A stretch of DNA of 64,000 nucleotides from Thermus albus (GCF_022760855.1 NZ_JAKTNR010000002.1:298225-362224); one strand, 5' to 3'. Positions 46,932 to 57,297 are shown, numbered from the stretch's first letter. The notes: generated by a model from the letters alone, not told the origin. Translations and numbers: made by a program.

Positions 46932-47480
46932 CTAGAGGAGGCCTTCAGCCTTAAGGTAAGGCCGAGCGTAGAAGAGGGTAAGGGCGGTGGAGGCGTCCTG
47001 GATCTCCCCGGCCTCCAGAAGGCGGTAGATGTCCGGAAGGGGGAGTTCCACGGTTTCCAGGAGCTCCCCATCCTCCAGGGCCGGCCTGGCCACCACCTCC
47101 GCCTGCAGGGCCAAAAAGGGGTGGAAGACCACGGCGGTAAAGGAGGGTTGGGGGTGGAAGGGAGGGAGGGAGAGGAAGCGCTTGGCCGCGGCCCCCACTT
47201 CCTCCAAAAGCTCCCGCCGGGCGGCCTCGAGGGGGGTTTCCCCAGGGTCCACCTTGCCCGCAGGGATTTCCAACAGGAACTTGCCCGTGGGGTGACGGTA
47301 CTGGCGGATGAGGAGGGCGGTGGCCCTATCGGTCACGGGCAGGACGAAGCTGGCCGCCACCGGCCCCGGGCGGTAGATGTAGGTGAGTTCCTTGCCGGTG
47401 TGGGTGCGCACCCTTTCCCTCACCAGCCTGACGGGCTCGGTGAGGATCTCTTCCAGCTCTATCCGCTTCCAAGGGTTCAT
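46932..47480 (-). CDS. Nudix hydrolase, ADP-ribose pyrophosphatase type
   Basis: A 182-residue Nudix enzyme. The Nudix box is AGKVDPGETPLEAARRELLEEVGA near residue 85 (key residues G, E, REL, EE, G), and the N-terminal beta domain resembles T. thermophilus ADP-ribose pyrophosphatase Ndx4. It hydrolyses ADP-ribose to AMP and ribose-5-phosphate and so removes a toxic NAD breakdown product at high temperature. It overlaps the upstream YqeY gene by four bases. Confidence 0.88.
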   Translation of the reverse strand: MNPWKRIELEEILTEPVRLVRERVRTHTGKELTYIYRPGPVAASFVLPVTDRATALLIRQYRHPTGKFLLEIPAGKVDPGETPLEAARRELLEEVGAAAKRFLSLPPFHPQPSFTAVVFHPFLALQAEVVARPALEDGELLETVELPLPDIYRLLEAGEIQDASTALTLFYARPYLKAEGLL

Positions 47481-47863
47481 TTCGCCAAGCGCTCAATCAC
47501 CCGCCGCACCTTCTCCCCAGGGGCCCTAGGCCCCAGGGCCTTGGTCACCACCCCGATGGCCGCCAGGGGGGTCTTGAACTGGGAGAAGTCTATATTCTCC
47601 CGGATCCAGGCCTCTATCTCCTCCTCGGACATCTCCTTGGGTAGGAAGCGGTCTAAAAACTCCACCTCAAAAGCGTTTCCCTGCTCTTGGGCGATCTCCC
47701 TAAGGGCCTTAAGCACCTTTACCGCCTCGGTGTCGGGTAGGGGTTTCCCGTCCCCCTTGCGGTCCAGTTCCGCTTTCACCACCCGGGCGAAGTCCAGGGT
47801 CTTCTGGTCCCGGGCCTTCATGGCCTCCTTGATGGTCTCCTTGATGGCCTCGTAGATGCTCAT
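47477..47863 (-). CDS. GatB/YqeY domain protein
   Basis: A 128-residue helical protein like YqeY and the C-terminal domain of GatB (EFLDRFLPKEMSEEEIEAWIRE and AIGVVTKALGPRAPGEKV, shown here as parts). In GatB this domain contacts tRNA; the role of the stand-alone form is not established. Start context on the minus strand is TAAACT followed by AAGAAGG and ATG. Divergent from purH by 30 bp. Confidence 0.88.
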   Translation of the reverse strand: MSIYEAIKETIKEAMKARDQKTLDFARVVKAELDRKGDGKPLPDTEAVKVLKALREIAQEQGNAFEVEFLDRFLPKEMSEEEIEAWIRENIDFSQFKTPLAAIGVVTKALGPRAPGEKVRRVIERLAK

Positions 47864-47881
47864 CCTTCTTAGTTTAGCCGG

Positions 47882-47887
47882 TAAAAT
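47882..47887 (+). promoter_or_regulatory. -10 box TAAAAT for leaderless purH
   Basis: TAAAAT is followed by six bases (GCCCCC) and the purH ATG, with no ribosome binding site. The same spacing is seen at tatA. No consensus -35 is seen at 17 bp. Confidence 0.5.
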
Positions 47888-47893
47888 GCCCCC

Positions 47894-49384
<1,491 letters not shown>

Positions 49385-49635
49385 GCGCACCAAAGTCCAT
49401 GGGCGCTACACCATAAGCCTGAAGCCTAGCCTGGCGCAGCCTGGGGAGGGGATGCGCGCCCGCTTGGGCCTTACGGGAAGCCAGGTGTCCCCCGTGGCCC
49501 GGAGGCCTTTAGAGGAGGAGTTCGCCCAGGGGTGCTGCACCCTGCCGCGTGGAGGGGAGAAGGGGCGGCATCCTCCTGGCGGCCTCCCGGGGACCTTCTA
49601 GAGGCTTTGGGGGGAGCATTGGGGCCTTGTGCAGC
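49385..49635. other. Spacer between convergent purH and desaturase genes
   Basis: About 250 bp with no recognised gene. A plus-strand frame through it has no family features. The right end holds the desaturase terminator. Confidence 0.45.
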
Positions 49636-49663
49636 AAAAAGGAGCCGCCTGGGGCTCCTTTAA
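49636..49663 (-). terminator. Intrinsic terminator of the desaturase gene
   Basis: On the minus strand GGAGCC...GGCTCC (extended by AAA/TTT) is followed by TTTTT. It lies 15 bp after the desaturase stop. On the plus strand TTT also follows, so it may serve purH too. Confidence 0.85.
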
Positions 49664-49677
49664 GACTAGGGGAGCGC

Positions 49678-50712
49678 CTAGTAGGCCTTTTTGCCTTGGG
49701 CTTCCTTAAGACGCCTATGGGCTTCCTTAAAGCCCACCAGCTTGCGGCTTTCCTCGTCGTAGAGGTGCATGTCGGCAAAGGCGATCTTGAAGGCATCCTT
49801 GAGGGTAACCGTGGGGGCCACCTTTACCAGGTCCACCTCTTCCTGCACCTTGGGCAGGAGGTAGTTGGGGATCTTGGGGGCCAGGTGGTGGATGTGGTGG
49901 AAGCCGATGTTGCCCGTGAGCCACTGGAGCACCTTGGGAAGCTTCAGGTAGGTGCTTCCCTCCATGGCCGCCTTCAGGTACTCCCAGCGGGGGTCGTGCT
50001 CCCAGTAGACGTCTTCAAACTGGTGTTGCACGTAGAAGAGGAAGATGCCTATCATGCCCGCCATGTACTGGATGGGCAGGTAGACCAAAAGAAGGGTTTT
50101 CACCCCGAAGAAGACCCCGATGCCCGCCAAGAGAAGGGCGAGGAAGAGATTGGTGAGGGCCACGGAGTTGCGCACCGAGGGCTTGTCGGAGCCGTAGCCC
50201 AAGGGAAGCCGGTAGGAGAGCATGAAGACGTAGATGGGTCCCAGGAAGAACATGACCCACGGATTGCGGTAGAGCCGGTACTTGAGCCTTTCCCAGGGGC
50301 TGGCCTTCAAGTACTCCTCCAGGGTCATGGTGTAAATATCCCCTACCCCCCGCTTGTCCAGGTTGCCGCTGGTGGCGTGGTGCCGGGCGTGGGAAAGTTG
50401 CCAGTGATGGTAGGGTACCAGGGTGAGCACCCCGGTGAAGAAGCCCAGGAGGTCGTTGGCCCACTTCTTGGGGAAGAAGGAGCCGTGGCCGGCGTCGTGT
50501 TGCAGGATAAAAAGGCGCACTAGGAACAAGGCGGCCACGAAGTCCAAAAGGAGGGTTAGGGCCAGGGAGACGGCAAGGGCCTTGTGGGCCAGGTAGAAGA
50601 GAAGGAGGAGGGGAAGAAGGGTGTTGGCCACCTGGCGCAGACTCCTCCAGGTATTGGGCTTGGCATAGGGCTTGATGAGGGGGATCCAGTCTTTGGGTTC
50701 TACTTTCCTCAT
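49678..50712 (-). CDS. Membrane fatty-acid desaturase
   Basis: A 344-residue acyl-lipid desaturase of the omega/Delta12-like type with the three histidine boxes HDAGH (near residue 90), HARHH (near 125) and HHIHH (near 283), which bind the di-iron centre, and about four transmembrane helices. It introduces a cis double bond in membrane acyl chains. The ATG at 50712 has GAGGAG at seven bases; the longer frame from 50730 is less likely. Faced by a divergent GAF-domain gene, with a palindrome in the shared control region. Confidence 0.92.
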   Translation of the reverse strand: MRKVEPKDWIPLIKPYAKPNTWRSLRQVANTLLPLLLLFYLAHKALAVSLALTLLLDFVAALFLVRLFILQHDAGHGSFFPKKWANDLLGFFTGVLTLVPYHHWQLSHARHHATSGNLDKRGVGDIYTMTLEEYLKASPWERLKYRLYRNPWVMFFLGPIYVFMLSYRLPLGYGSDKPSVRNSVALTNLFLALLLAGIGVFFGVKTLLLVYLPIQYMAGMIGIFLFYVQHQFEDVYWEHDPRWEYLKAAMEGSTYLKLPKVLQWLTGNIGFHHIHHLAPKIPNYLLPKVQEEVDLVKVAPTVTLKDAFKIAFADMHLYDEESRKLVGFKEAHRRLKEAQGKKAY

Positions 50713-50810
50713 AGACACTCCTCTTTCCAAGGAGTGCCTCAGGTTACTCCCGGGATGGATGAGGACTGTGAGAGAGGTTCACGTGGGGGAAGTTACTTTT
50801 TTTAAAGCCA

Positions 50811-50823
50811 CCTTATCATAAGG
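50811..50823. promoter_or_regulatory. 13-bp palindrome in the desaturase/GAF control region
   Basis: CCTTAT-C-ATAAGG, eight bases before the GAF-gene ATG and about 100 bp upstream of the desaturase. It is AT-rich for this genome and is placed like an operator; the regulator is unknown. Confidence 0.45.
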
Positions 50824-50830
50824 ATCAAAT

Positions 50831-51298
50831 ATGCCCAGGCGAACCCAGGTAACCCTTAGGCTTTCCCAAATCCTTCTTCGTGAGGCTCCCTTAAAGACCA
50901 GGTTCCAGGAGTTCCTCATGGCCCTCATGGAGGTATCTGGGCTACCCTTGCAGGCCAAGGGGGCCCTTTTTCTCAAGGAGGGGGAAACCCTCCGTCTGGT
51001 GGTGGAGCACAACCTGGACGAGCCCCTCAAGGTTTCTTGCGCCACCCTCCCCCTGGGGCGATGCCTTTGCGGGCGGGTGGGGCATAGTGGAGAGGCGCAT
51101 TATTCCCCTTTAGCAACAAATTGTAAACCGCCCGTTTCTGAATTTCTCGTCCAGGACGTTAAAATCCCCATCCACCTTTTTCGGGAGAAAATACAAAGAA
51201 AGGCAGGTGTTTACACGCTCCCAATGCGGACCCCCTTGGGAAAAAGTTCCACCCCCCTCAGATCAGGAAGTGCGATGAACAAGGCTTTGCTCTTTTAA
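50831..51298 (+). pseudogene. GAF-domain protein truncated at the border of the accessory region
   Basis: The first 85 residues or so look like a GAF sensor domain (LMEVSGLPLQAKGALFLKEGETLRLVVEHNLDEPL...LPLGRCLCGRV, in parts). The CLCGR motif is normally followed by more GAF sequence. Here, after about base 51085, the frame turns into unrelated AT-rich sequence and stops at 51298. I read this as the 5' part of a larger sensor gene cut by a rearrangement. The remaining 70 residues are probably not native. Confidence 0.65.
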
Positions 51299-51353
51299 GC
51301 ACGAACTTTTTTCCTGTGAAAGGAAGATTTTCCTGGGAAAGAACTCGGGACCT
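51090..51353. other. AT-rich junction sequence
   Basis: About 260 bp with clearly lower GC than the neighbours, between the truncated GAF gene and the IS256 element. I see no gene in it. A promoter-like pair (TTTACA and TAATG) reads on the minus strand. It probably came with mobile DNA. Confidence 0.5.
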
Positions 51354-51571
51354 GGTCGTGTCAAGATTTATGTGTAAGCGTCTGTGTACGGGGGGCATAC
51401 CTCTCCCGAAGCATCCCTTCCAACACCTCCTGCACCTCGGCAAAACCCTTCAACCTCCGCTCCGCCCACCTCCCCTCCTGCCGCTCGGACTCCAGGTACA
51501 AAAGCTTGTACACCGCCTCTTCCTTGGGAAACTTGTGGTCCCGCACCTTCGTCCCACGCCTCACCAGAACG

Positions 51572-51588
51572 CTAGCCCTTCGGGCTGA
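51572..51588. repeat. Hairpin mini-element, copy D
   Basis: C-TA, stem GCCC, loop TTC, stem GGGC, TGAG. It breaks the reading frame between ERFIR and RRGTKV of the transposase. Feet resemble the other copies (TGAG in place of TGAC), but CAAG flanks are missing. Confidence 0.65.
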
Positions 51589-51748
51589 GCCCGAATAAAC
51601 CGCTCCATCAGGTTAGTGCTCCGAAGATAGGGCCAAAGCACCTGGGGGCAATCGTAAAAGCGAAGCAGGGCCCCAGAGTCCTCCCACCAGGCCGCCACCA
51701 GGGAAGGATACCGAGACCCCCAGGCCTCCTTGAGCCTCTCCAAGGCCT

Positions 51749-51772
51749 CAAGGTACGCTTCGCGTGACCAAG
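51749..51772. repeat. Hairpin mini-element, copy B, flanked by CAAG
   Basis: CAAG, G-TA, stem CGC, loop TTC, stem GCG, TGAC, CAAG. Deleting one CAAG plus the 16 bases between restores the transposase reading EALEALERLKEAWG. The duplicated CAAG (CTTG on the coding strand) looks like a target sequence. Confidence 0.8.
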
Positions 51773-51994
51773 GGCTTCCACCCGGCTCCTCGCCCCATAA
51801 ATCCCCTTCAGGTCCTGCGCCAGCAAGGCCCGGTCCCGGGAACGCACCTGGGCCAGGCTGGAGCGCACCCTATGCACCACGCACACCTGCCACTGGGCCA
51901 GGGGATACACCCGGCGGATCGCCTCTTCCATCCCGGGTAGGCCATCGGTGATGAAGAGCAAAACCCGCCGCAGGCCCCTTTGCCATAGTTCCCT

Positions 51995-52021
51995 CAAGCT
52001 AGCCCTATCGGGCTGACCAAG
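51995..52021. repeat. Hairpin mini-element, copy C, flanked by CAAG
   Basis: CAAG, C-TA, stem GCCC, loop TATC, stem GGGC, TGAC, CAAG. Deleting 19 bases plus one CAAG restores AWEEVLRELWQRG in the transposase. Confidence 0.8.
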
Positions 52022-52692
52022 ACCTCTTCCCAGGCAGTGGCGCTTTCCGTAGGCAAAAGCCAAAAGCCCAGAACCTGCCTCTGCCCACCAGGGGTGACGC
52101 CCAGAGCCACATAGACCGCCTCCCGCTCCACCCCAATCCCCTCCCTTAGGACCTTCAAGAAGAAACCGTCCAGGTAGACCCAGGCCATATCTTCCGGTAT
52201 AGGCCTATGACGGAAGGCCTCCACCTCCTTCAGCACCTGGTCGGTAAGGGCGCTGATGGTCTCGTGGGTGTAGCGGTGGCCCAGAAGCAGGCTCATCACC
52301 TCGGCCGCCTTGCGCTGACTGACCCCGGCGGCGTACAGGGCCACGGCCACCTCGCCCAGGTCCACCTGGCGGCGGGCGTAGGGCTGGAGGGAGCTGGGGT
52401 AGTACCTCCCTTCCCGATCCCTTGGGATGGAAAGCTCCACCTGGCCAAAAGCGGTCTCCAGCTTCCTGGGGTAGTAGCCGTTTTTCCGCCCCCCGTGTTC
52501 CCGCAAGAAGGCTTCCCGGTCGGCGTTGAGCAGGGCCTGCAGAACCTGGGTTACCGTTTCCCTCACTGCTTCCCTCAAGATCATCTGGAGGGTATCCTGA
52601 TCCATGGGGTACCTCCTCTCCCGTTGGTACCCCCATTCATATACATACCCTTACACATAATTCCTTACACGACCGGAGATTCCCCGGGAGCG

Positions 52693-52855
52693 AGGGTTTA
52701 TGCCCTTGCCCAAGGGGTGGAGGAGCGGACTTTTGCCTGGCTGGGGCGAAAGGCGGCTGGGGGAGGAGTACGAGTACCGCCCTGAGGTGACGGAAGCTTG
52801 GGTGTATGTGGGCAGGCTGCGCTTGTGGGTGAAGCGGCTAGCCCGGGCCGCCTGA
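52693..52855 (+). pseudogene. C-terminal remnant of an IS5-like transposase
   Basis: The plus strand reads VEERTFAWLGRK and then, after a frameshift, GEEYEYRPEVTEAWVYVGRLRLWVKRLA and a TGA. This is the usual end of IS5/IS427-type DDE transposases (ERTFAWL...EYR/LPE..EAWVYL). The rest of the gene is absent; the IS256 element abuts it on the left. Confidence 0.7.
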
Positions 52856-52948
52856 GGTGGGGTGGGGGTTTTACGACAGCCTCTCACCCACTCAGCAGAC
52901 CCGCCCTTCACAGTGTTCGCAGCTTTAAAGCCTGGGTGAACGCGGGCG

Positions 52949-54475
52949 CTACCGGGAGTCCACCCCCTGCGGCCCCGCCAGCTCCACTACCCGGTCGAAG
53001 CGGCTGTGCAAAGCCTCATCCCCGTGCAGTACCACGACCAGGGCCTTTCCCGCGGTCCGGCGCAGGATGAGATCGAGCACCCCCTCGCGGCTCTCGAGGT
53101 CCAGGTTGGCCAAGGGCTCGTCCAGAAGGTAGAGGTCGGCCTCTTCGCAAAGCAGGGCGCCGATGGCGGCCCTCTGCCGCTGCCCCGAGGACAGGGCCTC
53201 CGGGCGGCGGTCCTCCAGGCCCTCTAGCCCCAGTTCCCGGCGGATCCCGGCGTCGGGAACCAGCTCGCGTACCGTCAAGGGCGGCAGTTCCGGGGGAGCG
53301 GTGAGCGCGGCCACCCGCGCGGGCCGCTCCACCTTACCCCTCTCGGGGGCTAGATACCCAGAAAGCACGTGCAGCAGGGTGGTCTTGCCCACGCCGTTGG
53401 GCCCTACGAGGAGCACGCGCTCACCCGAGCGGATTTCCACCCGCGGCAGCTCCAGCGGGGCCCCGCCCGCGTAGTCCAGCCGCACCCCCTCGAGCCGGGC
53501 TTCGGCGGCCGGCTGCACGTAGGGGTCGGGTGCGGAGGAGAGCAGTCCGTGCAAGCGCTCGAGGATCTGCCCGTAGCGGTGGAACTCGGGCACCCGGCGC
53601 AACAGGGAAAAGGTGTTGTCCACCGCCCGCCAAAAGGCGTTGACGAAGGCCAAGAACCCGCCGAAGCTCAGCACGCGGATCAGGACGAAGTAGCCGCCCA
53701 CGACCAGCGCGAGCGTGTTGGCCAGGTTCATGAACACGTCGCTCCAGGCCTGTTGGGCCCACATCAGCCGGTGGCTGCGGTAGGTGTCTTCGAGGTGGGC
53801 GCGCAGGGCCTCCCGGTTGGCCGCCAGAGTCGGGCTGAGAAGACGGGGTAGGCCGCGTAGAGCCCGGAAGGCCTTTAGCGATTGGGAGAGGACCTCGAGG
53901 TAGCGGGCCTCCGACTCCCGCTCGTACTCAGTCGCCCGGCGAATCCCCGTCCCAACCCGCTGCGCGACCCACAATAGCGGCGGGACCAGGATCGCCAGGG
54001 CCAGGGTAGCCTGCCACGACAGGTACAGCAGCACCCCCAGGAAGGTTAGGGCCGCCAGGGCCTGGCGGGCTAGGTCAACCAAGAGGGAAATCGCAGGGGC
54101 CAGCCCCTCGAGGACATCCCGGTGAACCCTGCTCACAAAGGCCCCGGCTCCCTCACGACTGAAGTCTTTCCAGTCTATTCGCAGGGCCTGGGCCAGCAGC
54201 CGCCCCTCCAAATCAAGCACCACCTGGTTGATAAGGGCCTTCTGCCAGAGGGAGGCGACCCAGAAGAGAGCGATCAGGCCCAGTCCCACAGCGAGGTAGG
54301 CGAATCCCAGGAGGGCGAAGCGCCGGAAGTCTTGCGCGATCACCGCCTCGTCGAAGAGCCACTTGAGCATCAACGGATGGAGCAGGGCCTCGGTCGCGCT
54401 CACCAGGCTGCTAACCGCCACCAGCAGCAGGAACTCACCCCTGCGCCCCTCCAGGAGGGTCCATAACGTCTTCAT
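52949..54475 (-). CDS. ABC transporter, permease-ATPase half-transporter (lanthipeptide exporter)
   Basis: A 508-residue ABC exporter subunit: six transmembrane helices in the first 290 residues, then an ATPase domain with Walker A LVGPNGVGKTTLL near 361, signature LSSGQRQRAAIGALL near 428 and Walker B DLYLLDEPLANLD near 445. No N-terminal peptidase domain is present, so the leader is not cut by this protein. It overlaps the LanKC gene by 41 bp and is expected to work as a homodimer that exports the modified peptide. Confidence 0.88.
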   Translation of the reverse strand: MKTLWTLLEGRRGEFLLLVAVSSLVSATEALLHPLMLKWLFDEAVIAQDFRRFALLGFAYLAVGLGLIALFWVASLWQKALINQVVLDLEGRLLAQALRIDWKDFSREGAGAFVSRVHRDVLEGLAPAISLLVDLARQALAALTFLGVLLYLSWQATLALAILVPPLLWVAQRVGTGIRRATEYERESEARYLEVLSQSLKAFRALRGLPRLLSPTLAANREALRAHLEDTYRSHRLMWAQQAWSDVFMNLANTLALVVGGYFVLIRVLSFGGFLAFVNAFWRAVDNTFSLLRRVPEFHRYGQILERLHGLLSSAPDPYVQPAAEARLEGVRLDYAGGAPLELPRVEIRSGERVLLVGPNGVGKTTLLHVLSGYLAPERGKVERPARVAALTAPPELPPLTVRELVPDAGIRRELGLEGLEDRRPEALSSGQRQRAAIGALLCEEADLYLLDEPLANLDLESREGVLDLILRRTAGKALVVVLHGDEALHSRFDRVVELAGPQGVDSR

Positions 54476-57200
54476 CGGGCATCACCTCGTCCAGCATAAA
54501 GTCGGCGGGGCCGGGGCTCGCCACCCGGTGCAGCACCCGCAGAACCCCAGCGCAACCGGTTGCGAAGTCACAGGAGACCCGCAGCAGTCCCTCACCGGGG
54601 ACGGCTAACCCCTCCAGGGTTCGCCCCTGGGGTAGGAGGCTGGCGCATGTGCGCGGCTCGAAGAGGTAGAGGGTGCGAAGCCCCTCCAGCTGGCGCTCCA
54701 GCCGCGCGAGGTGGATCAGCCCCCTGGTGAGCAGATAGGCATCAAGGAGGGTGTCGATGACCCCGGCTATACCGAACAGGTAGCCCGGAAGCACCGAGTA
54801 CTTGCGGCCAAGTTCGTTGAGCAGGGGCCGGGCCTCCTCGAGCCATCCGTAGCGCAGCAGCACCTTAGCCACCCCCGCGCTTCCCACCTCGACATAGGGT
54901 TCGAGGGTGCCCTTATAGCGGAAGCTCATCGTGCCGGGTCCCGTCCGCTCGGCCTGGGCCAGGTCAAAGCGTAGTGCAGCCTCCCCGTCCTGCCGTGCGG
55001 CCAGGTCGCCGGTTAGCTGGTGCAGCCGCAACAGGAAGAGTGCCACTCCGGACTGGCCGAAGCCCAATCCGGTGAAGGGCTCGTCGCCACTGAAGCGGTT
55101 GACCCAGTAGGCCGTCCCGTCCTTGCGTTGAGCGCGGCTCGCCAGTCGGCGGTAGATGTCCAGGGCTGCATCAAGGTAAGCCAGTTCCCTGTCATGTAGG
55201 TAGAAGTGAAGGTTGGCCAGCCCGACTCCGCTCAGCCCGTAGTAGAGGGTATAGTCCTCGAGGCTGGGGTGATGGTTGGCCCGTCCAAGCACTTCCCGCG
55301 CTACCTCGACCTCACCAAGCTCGAGCAACACCCAGGCAATCCCTGCCAGCCCGGTTAGCAGGCCCGGGGGGAAGTCCTGCGGGTCAGCGCGGCGGGCTCG
55401 GTCAATGAACCACTTCCGCCAGGACTCGTTGAGGCTGAAACCCGCCTTGTGCAGCGCGTATAGGACCCCTCCAGCACCGAACCCCAGGCTCAGCGGGTTG
55501 GTCAGTACGGCGAAGGGGTCGGAGGGAAAGAGCGTGGGGCGTGCGGGATCGGCGGCCTGTTCGAGGAAACGAGCGATCTGTACGGCCCACTCGCGGGCCT
55601 GCCGCGAGCAGGGGGCTTCCCCTACATCCCAGCGTGTGGCGGTCGGCACGCTGCGCAGCGGCGGTGTAGTCACCCGCCGCACCATACGCTCCTCCTCCTC
55701 GGTCAAGAACTCCAGCACCCCGCCGAGATCCCGCTCGCCCTCAGCGACCGAGACAATGAAGTCATGGATCTCTAAGGGCCACCCCATGTCGCGGATGAGT
55801 GCGGGGTAGACATCGCGGAAGAGTTCGGGGCGCAGGACCGCATATGCGCTGATGGGGTAGATGAAGTAGGCCATCATGCTAGCTAAGCTGTACAGGTCGT
55901 CGTACTCATCGTAAACGTGCTGTCTTGCCCGGTCGATCCGCCGGAAGCCGGGGGTGTACAGCAGGACCGGCCGCGCCAGCTCGTCTCCCTCTGCCCCTCC
56001 CTCCGATCGCCACATCGAGGCTTCAAAGTCAATGAGCACGACGCGGAGAGTATTCTTTTTGAGGAGGAAATTTCTTGCGGAGAGGTCGCCCAGCAGCACC
56101 CCTCGGCTATGCACAGCCTGTATTGCGCGGGCAAAGCTGCGGAATAGGCGAAAGAAAGACCGAAGGTAACGGGCGGAGCCCTGGCGGCTAGCCCGCACCG
56201 CCAGTAGCGGGTGGTGCTTGCGGAAAAGTGCAGCACGGATATCAATCCCTTCGACGTACTCTTCCGCAAGAAACAGGTGTTCCCACTCTTCAAACAACTC
56301 TATGGGGCGGGGAGCCACGCCGGTGCCGTTGAGTTGTCGCAGGATCTCCCACTCGCGGCGCAAGAGCACTTGCGCATCGTAAGATCCCAGGGGGTCAAAG
56401 TTGGTGTAGGGCCGGGCCTCTTTGATTACCACCCGTCGCCCGGTACGCAAGTCCCGCGCCAGATAGACCCCTCCGCTGTTGGAGAAGCTGAGCGCCTCCA
56501 GTACCTCGTAACGTCTGTTGAGCATCGGAGGCGCGTCCCCCTCTGGAGGCGTCCAGTCGTCGAAGGGCCAAGCCACCCAAGCGGGAGGGGCGAAGTACGG
56601 CTCGCGCCGGTCGGGAACCAACTCCAGTGCGGGCGTGGCGATCGCCGGAATCCGGCGACCTAGCTCGTCTACAATGTACTGTTGGCGGAAGGCGCCGTAG
56701 CGGAAGTACACCGCCCGCGAGTCCTTGTAGCGGAGGTCGGAGAGAATGTAGGCGCCCGCCTCACCCGTGATCCTTTCAGCCAGGCCCTGGATCACTTCAC
56801 GAAACAGCTGTACCGAGGCGGGATAGGCGGTGATGAACTTGCCCGAGCTGCCGCGGGCCATGGCCTTGGAGTTGAGCAGCACGAGCACGTTGCGATCCAG
56901 CGCGAACTTGAACGCTACCCTCAACTCTTCAAAGTAGCTCGCCGCCTTGGCCAGCACCCGCTCGGCATTGCCGGGGTGGGCACTGACATGAATCTTCCAC
57001 CCCTGCTCCGGCAGCGCTGCCCCCTCATCGTAATAGACTACCCACCAGATGCCCTCCCGGATCGCCCGCTCGCGCGCCTCCCCGGTCAGCACGTCGGCAA
57101 AGCCCCTGCCCTGAGGGCAGTAGTACGTGTCCAGAGGCTCGTAGAACAGGCTATCGTCCCAAACGTACAGGAACCGGTCTACCCAACGCTCATCCCTCAT
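54435..57200 (-). CDS. Class III lanthipeptide synthetase (LanKC)
   Basis: A 921-residue trifunctional enzyme that phosphorylates Ser/Thr, eliminates phosphate and cyclises with Cys. The N-terminal lyase region spans about 1-215. The kinase domain (about 220-490) has the nucleotide Lys in VVIKEARPY near 260, the catalytic loop GDLSARNFLLKKN near 370 and the metal-binding VLIDFEAS near 390. The LanC-like cyclase domain spans about 540-905 with GLSGVGLANLHFY near 659, VEVGSAGVAKVLLRY near 773 and LFGIAGVIDTLL near 808. The zinc ligands (WCxG and CHG) of class II/IV cyclases are missing, which defines class III. A precursor gene lies 116 bp upstream and an exporter follows. Confidence 0.93.
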   Translation of the reverse strand: MRDERWVDRFLYVWDDSLFYEPLDTYYCPQGRGFADVLTGEARERAIREGIWWVVYYDEGAALPEQGWKIHVSAHPGNAERVLAKAASYFEELRVAFKFALDRNVLVLLNSKAMARGSSGKFITAYPASVQLFREVIQGLAERITGEAGAYILSDLRYKDSRAVYFRYGAFRQQYIVDELGRRIPAIATPALELVPDRREPYFAPPAWVAWPFDDWTPPEGDAPPMLNRRYEVLEALSFSNSGGVYLARDLRTGRRVVIKEARPYTNFDPLGSYDAQVLLRREWEILRQLNGTGVAPRPIELFEEWEHLFLAEEYVEGIDIRAALFRKHHPLLAVRASRQGSARYLRSFFRLFRSFARAIQAVHSRGVLLGDLSARNFLLKKNTLRVVLIDFEASMWRSEGGAEGDELARPVLLYTPGFRRIDRARQHVYDEYDDLYSLASMMAYFIYPISAYAVLRPELFRDVYPALIRDMGWPLEIHDFIVSVAEGERDLGGVLEFLTEEEERMVRRVTTPPLRSVPTATRWDVGEAPCSRQAREWAVQIARFLEQAADPARPTLFPSDPFAVLTNPLSLGFGAGGVLYALHKAGFSLNESWRKWFIDRARRADPQDFPPGLLTGLAGIAWVLLELGEVEVAREVLGRANHHPSLEDYTLYYGLSGVGLANLHFYLHDRELAYLDAALDIYRRLASRAQRKDGTAYWVNRFSGDEPFTGLGFGQSGVALFLLRLHQLTGDLAARQDGEAALRFDLAQAERTGPGTMSFRYKGTLEPYVEVGSAGVAKVLLRYGWLEEARPLLNELGRKYSVLPGYLFGIAGVIDTLLDAYLLTRGLIHLARLERQLEGLRTLYLFEPRTCASLLPQGRTLEGLAVPGEGLLRVSCDFATGCAGVLRVLHRVASPGPADFMLDEVMPDEDVMDPPGGAQG

Positions 57201-57261
57201 CGCTCTGGCCCCGTGGTCCTCAGCTCCTGGAGCGCCGTTCTGCCCTAGGGCTGGCCCGTCG

Positions 57262-57297
57262 GAACGGCCGCGCCGGGGTATCCCAGCGCAGCCGTTC
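57262..57297 (-). other. Hairpin between lanA and lanKC
   Basis: GAACGGC and GCCGTTC form a 7-bp stem with further pairing inside (GCGC/GCGC). No T-run follows. It may limit transcription of the synthetase relative to the precursor, as intergenic hairpins do in many lantibiotic operons. Confidence 0.5.

Larger units (their letters stand above)
51361..52605 (-). pseudogene. IS256-family transposase broken by three small insertions
   Basis: A Mutator-type DDE transposase. Recognisable parts are YTHETISALTDQVLKEVEAF, AWVYLDGFFLKV (first Asp), LLFITDGLPGMEEAIRRVYP (second Asp), QVCVVHRVRSSLAQV, the segment LRSTNLMERFIR and RRGTKVRDHKFPKEEAVYKLLYL. The frame shifts three times, at about 51999-52021, 51749-51772 and 51572-51590. 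Each shift coincides with a short GC hairpin of net length 23, 20 and about 23 bases. Removing them restores 1179 bases, a 392-residue protein of normal family length. Confidence 0.85.
51354..52674 (-). mobile_element. IS256-family insertion sequence
   Basis: 1321 bp bounded by imperfect inverted repeats: GGTCGTGTCAAGATTTATG at the left (51354) and, read inward on the minus strand, GGTCGTGTAAGGAATTATG at the right (52674), continuing with GTGTAAG. Flanks CGGGACCT and GGAGATTC do not match, so no target duplication remains. It carries one transposase gene, now broken. Confidence 0.88.

Noticed and set aside
54435..57200. Class IV (LanL) or class II (LanM) synthetase
   Set aside because: The cyclase domain lacks the zinc-binding Cys/Cys/His residues of those classes, and the N-terminus has the lyase-kinase layout of LanKC.
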